DNA of 7,792 bases from JBOHBN01 sp050698355 (GTDB taxonomy: Bacteria; Actinomycetota; Actinomycetes; Streptosporangiales; WHST01), in NCBI GenBank assembly GCA_050698355.1, contig JBOHBN010000427.1, forward strand, positions 1 through 7,792. The letters are read 5' to 3'. Below, piece after piece: positions 1 through 5,443 of this stretch. Made by a program: the position numbers and the translations under genes. A model generated the notes under the pieces. The model worked only from the letters and a program-made list of their open reading frames with translations, did no database searches and was not told where the DNA came from. How positions within the stretch are numbered: the first letter of the stretch is position 1; every line of letters begins with the position of its first letter.

Positions 1-564
1 GTACACGACGGTGCGGTTGGAGAGCGACGCGAAGTAGACGCCGGCCTCGCGCTCCGCGCGCTTGCGGGCGCGGAATGCCATCCGCTCCAGCCCCATCCCG
101 ACGATGCGCCCGGCGCGCGCGGTGACGAACAGCTGGCGGAACACCGGCATCGCCGCGCGCGCCGCAGAGCCGAGAAGCTCCGCCTCGACGGGGAGCTCGC
201 GCCAGCCCAGGACGGCGAGGCCCTCCTCGGCCGCGATCCGCTCGACCGCGTCGGTCGCGACGGCCCGCTCGTCCTCGGCGACCGGCAGGAACGCGGTGCC
301 GACGGCGTACGACCCCGGCCGCGGCAGCTCGAAGCCGGCGACGTCGGCGTACAGCTCGTGCGGTACCTGGGTGAGGATGCCGGCGCCGTCGCCGGTGTCG
401 CTCTCGCTGCCGGACGCGCCGCGGTGCGCGAGGTTGCGCAGTGCCTGGAGCGCCTTGCCGAGCACGTCGTGGGTGCGGCGGCCGGTGAGGTCTGCGATGA
501 ACGCGACCCCGCAGGCGTCGTGCTCGTAGTCGGCGGCGTAGAGTCCGCGGGAATCAGTGGCCAT
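1..564 (-). CDS. gltB: Glutamate synthase (GOGAT) large subunit, N-terminal part, cut by window edge
   Basis: This is the first 188 codons of the large subunit of glutamate synthase. The family uses glutamine, 2-oxoglutarate and reductant to make two glutamates in the cytoplasm; the full protein is usually about 1500 residues, so most of it lies beyond position 1. Residues 14-20 read EHDACGV. Cys18 fits the Ntn-type glutaminase nucleophile that becomes the N-terminus after removal of a short propeptide. It is followed by GRRTHD (about 27-32), HRGASGSES (about 47-55) and DTGDGAGI (about 56-63), the signature of the class II glutamine amidotransferase domain. The ATG at 562-564 is chosen because GGAGG (complement of 569-573) lies 4 bases upstream and the propeptide length is typical. 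The gene follows lgt on the same strand after a 255-base gap containing an inverted-repeat element. gltD would be expected downstream, outside the window. Family assignment is secure. Confidence 0.95.
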   Translation of the reverse strand, partial: MATDSRGLYAADYEHDACGVAFIADLTGRRTHDVLGKALQALRNLAHRGASGSESDTGDGAGILTQVPHELYADVAGFELPRPGSYAVGTAFLPVAEDERAVATDAVERIAAEEGLAVLGWRELPVEAELLGSAARAAMPVFRQLFVTARAGRIVGMGLERMAFRARKRAEREAGVYFASLSNRTVVY

Positions 565-819
565 GCCGCCTCCGATCGTCGAAGCGGCGTTCGAACTTCA
601 TCGGTCGAACCCGGGGTGCGGCCAGGGACAACAATGGCCCAGGCGGTCTTTCAGGGTACAGAACGAGAAAGGCCCAGTGCACGGCCCGTTCAGCCAGTGA
701 GACGGCGCAATGCATCACAGCCGGGCTGCCCCGCTCCAAATGACCACGTTATGGATGCTGCGTGCGGCTCCTCGAGGCTTGCAGGCATCGAGAAGGCGGC
801 ACTGCCCCACATAACGTGG
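565..819. other. lgt-gltB intergenic region
   Basis: This 255-base gap between the lgt stop and the gltB start has no convincing gene. A 61-codon minus-strand frame (554-739) runs through it into gltB out of frame, and I regard it as chance. The part nearest lgt holds the inverted-repeat element described separately. The rest (about 565-734) would hold the gltB promoter and leader. A TACCCT hexamer on the minus strand near 654-659 could be a -10 box, but no good -35 accompanies it. The palindrome GTTCGAAC lies at 589-596. I could not recognise a GlnR-type box or a riboswitch. Confidence 0.4.
569..573 (-). promoter_or_regulatory. Shine-Dalgarno sequence of gltB
   Basis: GGAGG on the minus strand, 4 bases before the gltB ATG. 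It is one of the best ribosome binding sites in the window and supports the chosen start and an independently translated gltB. Confidence 0.7.
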
Positions 820-828
820 TCATTTGGA
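735..828. repeat. Perfect 19-bp inverted repeat with 56-bp centre, overlapping the lgt stop
   Basis: The left arm TCCAAATGACCACGTTATG (735-753) is exactly the reverse complement of the right arm at 810-828. The arms are clearly more AT-rich than the surrounding DNA. The centre (754-809) is GC-rich and can form further pairing: GATGC at 754-758 against GCATC at 785-789, and a CTCGAG palindrome near 772-777. The right arm contains the lgt stop (TGA, complement of 820-822) and its last two codons. The layout resembles a REP or MITE-like non-autonomous element, or a large stem-loop acting as a terminator or processing site after lgt. No transposase or clear target-site duplication is visible, so the mobile origin is inference. 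The symmetry itself is certain. Confidence 0.75.
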
Positions 829-1797
829 CTTGTCGGCGGGGGTTTCTGCCTCGCTGTTCTGGGCTGCGGTGGGCTGGGCCTTGGCGGGTTTGTCGGCAGC
901 TTCCGGCGCGTCCGGCTTGGCCGGCTTGGCCGCGCCGCCTTCGGCGTCCGGCTCGGGCGCCGGCTCGACGACGCGGTCGCGGCCCTTGCCGCGCTGCCAG
1001 ATCAGGTACGCCACCGCGGCGGCGAACACGACGATGCTGGTCCAGTCGTTCAGGCGCAGGCCGAGTATGTGGTGCGCCGGGTCGATGCGCAGGGCCTCGA
1101 TCCACCCGCGGCCCGCGGTGTACGCCGCGACGTAGAGCGCGAACGCCCGGCCGTGCCCGAGCTCGAACCTGCGGTCCGCCCAGATCACCAGCAGCGCGAC
1201 GCCCACGCACCACAGCGACTCGTACAGGAAGGTCGGCTGGAAGAAGCCCTTGACGACCGGCTCGCCGCCCACCATCACCGCGTGATGGGTGGCCGGGTTG
1301 ATCTGGTAGATCTTCAGCGCCCACGGCAGGTCGGTCGGCCGCCCGTACAGCTCGTTGTTGAACCAGTTGCCCCAGCGACCGCATGCCTGCGCGAGCACGA
1401 TCCCGGGCGCCGCCGCGTCGAGAAACGCGCTGAACGGGATGCCGCGGCGGCGGCAGGCGATCCAGCCGCCGAGTGCGCCGCCGGCGATCGCGCCCCAGAT
1501 GCCGAGCCCGCCGTTCCAGACCGCGAACGCGTCCCACGGGTTGCGGCCGGGCCCGAAGTACAGCTGATAGTCGGCGATGACGTGGTACAGCCGGGCGCCG
1601 ACGAGGCCGAACGGGACGCCCCAGGTGGCGATGTCCGCCACCGTGCCCGGCTGCCCGCCGCGTTGCTGCCACCGGCGCGAGGTGAGCCATAGAGCCAGGA
1701 TGATGCCGACGATGATGCACAGCGCGTAGAAGCGGATCGGTAGCCCGGCGACCGGGATGGCGGTCTGCGTCGGGCTCGGGATGCTGGCGAGAATCAC
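820..1797 (-). CDS. lgt: Prolipoprotein diacylglyceryl transferase
   Basis: A 325-residue multi-pass membrane enzyme that moves diacylglycerol from phosphatidylglycerol to the lipobox cysteine of prolipoproteins, the first step of lipoprotein maturation at the outer face of the plasma membrane. The Lgt signature GRWGNWFNNELYG is at 140-152, so R141, N144 and E149 match the essential R143, N146 and E151 of E. coli Lgt. QPTFLYES is at 187-194, and R230 with E234 match the R-x3-E pair. At the position of E. coli His103 (FHGGL) the protein has Trp101 in GLGIWG, which I believe is usual in actinobacteria. After about residue 275 comes a hydrophilic Ala/Pro/Lys/Glu tail with A-K-P repeats, longer than in enterobacterial Lgt. 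The start is GTG, 9 bases after the stop of the MauE-like gene with no clear Shine-Dalgarno, so translation is probably coupled. The stop and last codons lie in an inverted-repeat arm. Confidence 0.96.
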   Translation of the reverse strand: MILASIPSPTQTAIPVAGLPIRFYALCIIVGIILALWLTSRRWQQRGGQPGTVADIATWGVPFGLVGARLYHVIADYQLYFGPGRNPWDAFAVWNGGLGIWGAIAGGALGGWIACRRRGIPFSAFLDAAAPGIVLAQACGRWGNWFNNELYGRPTDLPWALKIYQINPATHHAVMVGGEPVVKGFFQPTFLYESLWCVGVALLVIWADRRFELGHGRAFALYVAAYTAGRGWIEALRIDPAHHILGLRLNDWTSIVVFAAAVAYLIWQRGKGRDRVVEPAPEPDAEGGAAKPAKPDAPEAADKPAKAQPTAAQNSEAETPADKSK

Positions 1798-1806
1798 GGC
1801 TTGACG

Positions 1807-2373
1807 CTACCGAACCGTCTCGGTGGGTTCGCCGATGAGCCAGCGATCGAGCGCGAACCGGCCGGGCGGGAAGACGGCGATCCACGCGCCGACGAGCACG
1901 AGGCCGACGTCGCGCAGGATGTCGAGCCCGTACTCGGTCTGGCCCGGAGCGATCTGGCCGCCGCCACCGAAGCACCCGCACTCGATGGAGATGCCGCGCG
2001 CCCACACCGAGGCGATCGCGACGATGAAAGCGACCATGATCAGCCCGCCGACGATGCCCGCGTACCGGGTGGCCACCCCGAGCAGGAGCAGCAGGGCCAG
2101 GACGATCTCGAGGAACGGCAGGCCGTACCCGACCGGCGTGACGAGCGACTCGGGCAGGAGCTGGTACGCGCGAACGGCGCGGGCGGAGGTCAGCGGGTCG
2201 AGCACCTTGATGAAGCCGGCGTACCCGAGCACGCCGGCGAGGCCCAACCTGGCGAGCAGTGTGACCCACTGCGCGACCCTGCCGAACAGCGGACTCTGTT
2301 CATGCTGGGACGCGGCCGCCTGCTCGGCCCGCGCTCGCGCACCCCGCCCGGCGGTCGTCGATGCCTTGCTCAC
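1807..2373 (-). CDS. MauE/DoxX-like integral membrane protein
   Basis: A 188-residue protein with a hydrophilic N-terminus (1-35) and about four membrane segments (roughly 36-53, 84-101, 105-124, 150-168). Features typical of the MauE/DoxX-like family are GYAGFIKVLDP near 50-60, a PFLEI segment at 86-90, and the Cys motif ECGCFGGGG (Cys132, Cys134) followed by a conserved YGLDILRD (148-155). MauE proteins are needed for disulfide-rich methylamine dehydrogenase maturation, and actinobacterial relatives often sit beside DsbA/MauD-like thioredoxin-fold genes, as here. A role in passing electrons to or from the divergent DsbA-like protein is inference. The reading frame stays open far upstream (to 3384), but that part is antisense to the dsbA-like gene. 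The GTG at 2371-2373 is chosen because GGAG (complement of 2380-2383) lies 6 bases before it. It lies 9 bases upstream of lgt, so the two are likely one transcription unit. Confidence 0.85.
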   Translation of the reverse strand: MSKASTTAGRGARARAEQAAASQHEQSPLFGRVAQWVTLLARLGLAGVLGYAGFIKVLDPLTSARAVRAYQLLPESLVTPVGYGLPFLEIVLALLLLLGVATRYAGIVGGLIMVAFIVAIASVWARGISIECGCFGGGGQIAPGQTEYGLDILRDVGLVLVGAWIAVFPPGRFALDRWLIGEPTETVR

Positions 2374-2556
2374 TCTCCGCTCCGTTCTTCTGTACGGTAT
2401 GCAGCTAGAGGCTCCCGAGAAACCCTGACCCGGGGTTCGTACGTTGTCCACCTGCTGAGAGTTCAGCCGGGGTCGCAGAGCCGCACGTGGCGATACCACC
2501 ATACGTCCGCCGCACGCAGCGACCGCGGACGCCCGAGAACTGAAAGGTAGGCCTTG
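2374..2556. promoter_or_regulatory. Divergent promoter region between the MauE-like and DsbA-like genes
   Basis: These 183 bases must hold the promoters for both divergent genes. Small symmetric elements are present: GCTGA/TCAGC around 2453-2466, and AACCC/GGGTT around 2420-2436. I could not assign a convincing -35/-10 pair on either strand, nor an extracytoplasmic sigma factor motif, so the call rests on gene orientation. Confidence 0.45.
2542..2547 (+). promoter_or_regulatory. Ribosome binding site fixing the DsbA-like start
   Basis: GAAAGG lies 9 bases before the ATG at 2557. An in-frame TTG directly precedes that ATG (2554-2556). The ATG is preferred on codon strength, giving 263 rather than 264 residues. 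Confidence 0.6.
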
Positions 2557-3348
2557 ATGGCCTCGCGCAAGGAGCAGAAGGCCCAGGCGCGCGAACGGAT
2601 GCGCCAGGAGATGGAGCGCCGCAAGCGGCGCGCCCGCCGCAACCGGATCATCGGTGTCGTCGCGGGCGCGACCGCCGTCGTCGTGGCGGCCGTCGTCGTG
2701 GGCATCGTCGTCCAGACCCACCGGGCCAAGGACGAGGGCCCCGCACCCAAGGGAGCCGTCGCGAACAATCTCGCGATCCCCGTCGGCCAGAAGGACGCCC
2801 CGGTCACGCTGACGGTGTACGAGGACTTCCGCTGTCCGGCGTGCAAGCAGTTCGAGCAGCGGTACGACTCGACGATCGGCAAGCTCGTCGAGGCAGGCAA
2901 GCTGCGCGTCCGCTACCACATCGCGACCATCATCGACGCCAACTACCCGGGCACCGAGGGCTCGAAGCTCGCCGGCAACGCCGCGGCCTGCGCGTTCGAG
3001 GAAGGCAAGTTCACCGAGTACCACGACGTGCTGTACCAGAACCAGCCGCCCGAAACCACCGACGGGTTCACCACCGAGCAGCTGCTGAAGCTGGCCAAGA
3101 ACGTCAAGGGGCTCAAGGGCAACGACACGTTCGAGTCGTGCGTCAAGGACGAGACGTACGTGCCATGGCTGAAGCGTGTGCAAAAGGAGTTCGACACCCG
3201 GTTCAACGGCCGGGTCGCCACGCCCTCGTTCCTGCTCGACGGCGAGGTAATGCTCGGCGGCAAGCAGCAGCAGATCGCGCCGCAGATGCGCACGCCGCAG
3301 GCGTTCGAGCAGACCGTCGAGAAGCGGTACCGCAAGCGCACCGGCTGA
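2557..3348 (+). CDS. Membrane-anchored DsbA-like thioredoxin-fold protein (CPAC)
   Basis: A 263-residue protein. Residues 1-30 are strongly basic and Arg/Lys/Gln-rich (likely cytoplasmic), 31-52 is one hydrophobic segment rich in Val/Ala, and the rest is an extracytoplasmic domain, so the protein is a signal-anchored type with no lipobox. The domain opens with VTLTVYEDFRCPACKQFE: the CPAC active site is at 93-96. The cis-proline loop is VATPSFLLDG with Pro223. Two further cysteines, Cys145 and Cys195, could form a second structural disulfide as in other actinobacterial DsbA-like proteins. It belongs to the DSBA-like Thioredoxin_4 group, thiol oxidoreductases working on secreted proteins; whether it is an oxidase or a reductase cannot be read from sequence. 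The divergent MauE-like gene is a plausible redox partner by context. It converges on the glucokinase gene, with a GC-rich hairpin right after its TGA stop. Confidence 0.92.
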   Translation: MASRKEQKAQARERMRQEMERRKRRARRNRIIGVVAGATAVVVAAVVVGIVVQTHRAKDEGPAPKGAVANNLAIPVGQKDAPVTLTVYEDFRCPACKQFEQRYDSTIGKLVEAGKLRVRYHIATIIDANYPGTEGSKLAGNAAACAFEEGKFTEYHDVLYQNQPPETTDGFTTEQLLKLAKNVKGLKGNDTFESCVKDETYVPWLKRVQKEFDTRFNGRVATPSFLLDGEVMLGGKQQQIAPQMRTPQAFEQTVEKRYRKRTG

Positions 3349-3368
3349 GGCCCCCGGTCGGGAGGGCC
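3349..3368 (+). terminator. GC hairpin directly after the DsbA-like stop
   Basis: GGCCC pairs with GGGCC, and the stem extends by two more G-C pairs if the A at 3363 is bulged out. It begins at the base after the stop codon. There is no T-tract, which is common in actinobacterial terminators, so the function is inferred from position. Confidence 0.45.
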
Positions 3369-3373
3369 GCAAA

Positions 3374-3401
3374 GTGCCCACCATGCCCCCATAGCGGGCA
3401 C
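3374..3401. terminator. Second inverted repeat between convergent genes
   Basis: GTGCCC (3374-3379) and GGGCAC (3396-3401) are exact inverted copies with a 16-base loop. Being between two convergent genes it could stop transcription from either side. The stem is short and lacks a T-tract, so this is a weak call. Confidence 0.3.
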
Positions 3402-3412
3402 AGGGTGCCGTT

Positions 3413-3441
3413 GCCCGCCCCTCTCAGGGAGCGGGGCGGGC
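3413..3441 (-). terminator. Strong hairpin spanning the glk stop codon
   Basis: GCCCGCCCC (3413-3421) and GGGGCGGGC (3433-3441) form a perfect 9-bp G-C stem with an 11-base loop. On the minus strand the loop holds the glucokinase TGA stop, and the 5' arm encodes its last residues (A-R-P). It is the strongest stem in the convergent gap and a likely end point for the glk operon transcript, although no U-tract follows. Confidence 0.5.
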
Positions 3442-4443
3442 GGCGAGGCGCTTGGTCGCCATCCGCCGGCGGGCACGGCGCAGGATGCTGCGCGCGTCCC
3501 TGGCGAGGTCCGCGGCGCCGATGAGGCCGGCCTCGTTGCCGAGCTCAGCGCGTACGATCCGCGGCTCCGGCCGGAACCCCCGGCCGGGCAGCGAGCGGTG
3601 GAACGAGTCGCGGGCGGGCTTGAGGAGCAGCTCGCCCGCCTCGGACACCCCGCCGCCGATGATGAAGCAGCTCGGGTCGTACGCCGAAGCGAGGTTGGCA
3701 AGGCCGATACCGAGCCAGCGGCCGACGTCCTCGAACAGCTCGACCGCGGTGGCGTCACCCTCCTGGGCGGCGACCGTCACCACCGGCCCGGTGATGGCGG
3801 ACACCTCGCCGCCCGTCCGCTCCAGCAGCCCCTGCGCGACCGGCGAGCCCGACGCCGCCAGCTCGCGTGCCTCTCGCACCAGCGCGTTGCCACTCGCGTA
3901 CTGCTCCCAGCAGCCCCGGTTGCCGCACTCACAGCGGTGCCCGCCGGGGACCATCATCATGTGGCCGAACTCCCCCGCGACGCCGAACTTGCCCCGCTGG
4001 ACGAGCCCGCCGGAGATGATCGCGCCGCCGATGCCGGTGCCGAGGTTGACGCACAGCAGCTCCGACTCGCCGATGCCGGCACCGAACCGCCACTCCGCCC
4101 AAGCGGCCGCGTTGGCGTCGTTCTCCACCACGACCGGAAGGGCAAGCCGTCGCTCCATCGCCGCGCGCACCGGCTCGTGCCGCCACGCCAGGTGCGGAGC
4201 GAACAGTACCGATGAGCGGCTGACGTCGACGAAACCGGCGGCGCCGATACCGACCGCAGCGATCTCGTACGGGCCCTGGAGCTCGCGGACCACCTCTTTG
4301 ATGGTGTCCTCGGTCGCCTGGGGGCTGCGGCCTGGCGTGTCGCGGCGCGCACGGGCGAGCACCATCCCGTCGGCGTCGACGACCCCGCCGGCGACCTTGG
4401 TCCCACCGATGTCGATGCCGATGGTCAGGAGGCGGCTCGGCAT
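3424..4443 (-). CDS. glk: ROK-family glucokinase
   Basis: A 339-residue cytoplasmic sugar kinase that phosphorylates glucose to glucose-6-phosphate with ATP. The N-terminal phosphate-binding motif GIDIGGTKVAGG is at 9-20. The sugar-binding and catalytic segment VENDANAA is at 106-113, with Asp109 as the expected base. The nucleotide site NLGTGIGG is at 133-140, GEFGH at 157-161, and the ROK zinc motif CECGNRGCWE at 171-180, so His161, Cys171, Cys173 and Cys178 are the predicted zinc ligands. All key residues are intact. The last 20 residues or so form an Arg/Ala-rich basic tail beyond the usual family end. The ATG lies 3 bases after the stop of the DUF5304-like gene with no recognisable Shine-Dalgarno, pointing to translational coupling. 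In Streptomyces this kind of enzyme (GlkA) is linked to carbon catabolite repression; a regulatory role here is by analogy only. Confidence 0.95.
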   Translation of the reverse strand: MPSRLLTIGIDIGGTKVAGGVVDADGMVLARARRDTPGRSPQATEDTIKEVVRELQGPYEIAAVGIGAAGFVDVSRSSVLFAPHLAWRHEPVRAAMERRLALPVVVENDANAAAWAEWRFGAGIGESELLCVNLGTGIGGAIISGGLVQRGKFGVAGEFGHMMMVPGGHRCECGNRGCWEQYASGNALVREARELAASGSPVAQGLLERTGGEVSAITGPVVTVAAQEGDATAVELFEDVGRWLGIGLANLASAYDPSCFIIGGGVSEAGELLLKPARDSFHRSLPGRGFRPEPRIVRAELGNEAGLIGAADLARDARSILRRARRRMATKRLAARPAP

Positions 4444-4446
4444 GGG

Positions 4447-4908
4447 TCAGCGGGACCGGCCGCGTCCGCCGGTGGTCTGCTCGGCGGCCTGGCGTACCAG
4501 GTCGAGCAGCCTGCGCGCCGTGTCGCTGATCTGCTCGGTGAGATCCGGCCGCGCGCCCCGCACCGCGGCGAGGGTCTGGCAGAACGGGCAGTACCTGCAC
4601 TCCGCCGACGCGTCCCTGGGACCTCGCTGGGTGGTGGCTTCCGCCCATACGTCGCGGTCGCGGCCCGACGCGCCCCAGGCCGTGCGTCCCGCCGCGCGCC
4701 CGAACCCGACGGCCGCCTTGCCGATGGACGCACCGCGGAAGAAGTCGTTGAACATCCCCTCGAGCGAGTCCACGAACCGGCTCGGGTCGAAGCTCGACGA
4801 CCGCCCTCCTGTGGTCTCCTCATCGGGCTTGCGCGCGGTGGCATCGGCCCACACGTTCTCGTCGTCCGTCGACCCCGGCTCGCTACGGCCGGCTCCGTCC
4901 TGGCTCAT
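4447..4908 (-). CDS. DUF5304-like conserved hypothetical upstream of glucokinase
   Basis: A 153-residue, mostly hydrophilic protein of unknown function. The first 45 residues are acidic and probably disordered. A short amphipathic Phe/Gly/Ala stretch follows (about 45-75), then Cys104-x2-Cys107-x2-Cys110 in ECRYCPFCQ, then RGARPDLTEQI (117-127) and a helical Leu/Ala region to about 143, ending basic. The pentapeptide pattern W-A-[DE]-A-T occurs twice (20-24 and 88-92). The cysteine motif and the position next to a ROK glucokinase fit what I recall of DUF5304 and Streptomyces SCO2127, reported to affect glucose repression together with glkA; that match is from memory. The ATG at 4906-4908 is chosen because GAGG lies 7 bases upstream. 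A farther in-frame ATG at 4951-4953 abuts a GGAGG with no spacer and is less likely. It ends 3 bases before glk. Confidence 0.75.
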   Translation of the reverse strand: MSQDGAGRSEPGSTDDENVWADATARKPDEETTGGRSSSFDPSRFVDSLEGMFNDFFRGASIGKAAVGFGRAAGRTAWGASGRDRDVWAEATTQRGPRDASAECRYCPFCQTLAAVRGARPDLTEQISDTARRLLDLVRQAAEQTTGGRGRSR

Positions 4909-4915
4909 GTGCTTG

Positions 4916-4919
4916 CCTC
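4916..4919 (-). promoter_or_regulatory. Shine-Dalgarno deciding the DUF5304-like start
   Basis: GAGG on the minus strand, 7 bases before the ATG at 4908. This favours that start over the in-frame ATG 15 codons upstream. Confidence 0.6.
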
Positions 4920-4984
4920 GCGTTCGCTTCCTGTCCGAAGGTCCCCGCACCATCCTCCCAGGACGCCGGCGGGAATGGGCACGC

Positions 4985-5416
4985 TCAGCTCTCCACCCGC
5001 TTCTTCAGGCCGGTCAGCGCCGTGTCGACGATCACCTTCTCGGCCTTTCGCCTGAGCACGCCGATCATCGGTAGCTTCACATCGACGGTCAGCTCGTACG
5101 TGACGACGGTCGAGCCGCCCTGGTCGCGCAGCGTGTACGACCCATCCATGCCGCTCACCATCGAGCCTTCCTCGAGCAGTCGCCAGGACACCTGGGTGTC
5201 CCCGGACCAGCTGTACCCGAGCACGTAGGTGTCCTTGAGCACTCCCGCGTCGAGGGTGAAGCGCACGCTCGATGCGCGCCCTGCCGGGTCCGACTCGAGC
5301 GTCTCGGCGCGCTTGACGTTCGCCCATTCGGGATACGCCTCGAAGTCCGCGATGACCGCCATGATCGGCGGGGCCAGGGCTGCGATCGTGATGCTGGATC
5401 GGGTCTGCTCCGCCAT
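4985..5416 (-). CDS. SRPBCC (START/polyketide cyclase-like) protein, second of the pair
   Basis: A 143-residue soluble protein with the hallmarks of the SRPBCC ligand-binding fold. The segment 17-40 (P-x-MAVIADFEAYPEWANVKRAETL) is the typical first helix and following strand of the polyketide cyclase/dehydrase and lipid transport family. A run of beta-strand-like sequence follows (50-57, 61-70, 75-82, 91-97, 102-114), then a long C-terminal helix (about 117-141) that would close the hydrophobic pocket. The natural ligand cannot be read from sequence; the neighbouring acyl-CoA synthetase makes a lipid or acyl ligand plausible but unproven. The ATG is 11 bases after the stop of the first SRPBCC gene. 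There is no Shine-Dalgarno; that place is taken by a perfect hairpin ending one base before the ATG, so expression probably depends on translation of the gene upstream. The DUF5304-like gene follows after 76 bases. Confidence 0.85.
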   Translation of the reverse strand: MAEQTRSSITIAALAPPIMAVIADFEAYPEWANVKRAETLESDPAGRASSVRFTLDAGVLKDTYVLGYSWSGDTQVSWRLLEEGSMVSGMDGSYTLRDQGGSTVVTYELTVDVKLPMIGVLRRKAEKVIVDTALTGLKKRVES

Positions 5417-5417
5417 G

Positions 5418-5443
5418 GAGCCGCAGGCTATCGCCTGCGGCTC
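5418..5443 (-). promoter_or_regulatory. 11-bp perfect hairpin across the SRPBCC stop/start junction
   Basis: On the minus strand GAGCCGCAGGC pairs perfectly with GCCTGCGGCTC around a GATA loop. The stop codon of the upstream SRPBCC gene (complement of 5428-5430) covers part of the loop and the first base of the 3' arm, and the ATG of the next gene (5416) comes one base after the stem. It could hide the downstream initiation region until a ribosome melts it, giving translational coupling, or act as an attenuator. No T-tract follows, so a simple terminator is less likely. Confidence 0.6.

Noticed and set aside
589..596. GTTCGAAC palindrome upstream of gltB as an operator
   Set aside because: An 8-base palindrome alone is too short to call, and no known nitrogen-regulator consensus is matched.
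554..739. 61-codon minus-strand frame as a gltB leader peptide
   Set aside because: It overlaps the gltB start out of frame and has no good ribosome site, no run of regulatory codons and no attenuator hairpin. It is probably chance.
735..828. Classical intrinsic terminator for lgt
   Set aside because: A 56-base centre and no T-tract do not fit a standard intrinsic terminator. A termination or processing role is still possible, so it is reported as a repeat element instead.
358..1692. 444-codon plus-strand open frame opposite gltB and lgt
   Set aside because: It is antisense to two genes with clear family motifs. Its translation is Arg/Ala/Gly/Pro-rich with no recognisable domain, as expected of a GC-rich shadow frame.
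2374..3384. Upstream extension of the MauE-like reading frame through the dsbA-like gene
   Set aside because: The extension is antisense to the CPAC protein and looks like low-complexity shadow sequence. A GTG with a ribosome site at 2373 gives a protein of normal family length.
3452..5074. 540-codon plus-strand open frame opposite glk and the DUF5304-like gene
   Set aside because: It is antisense to glk, whose ROK motifs are intact. The translation is Ser/Pro/Arg-rich with no domain.
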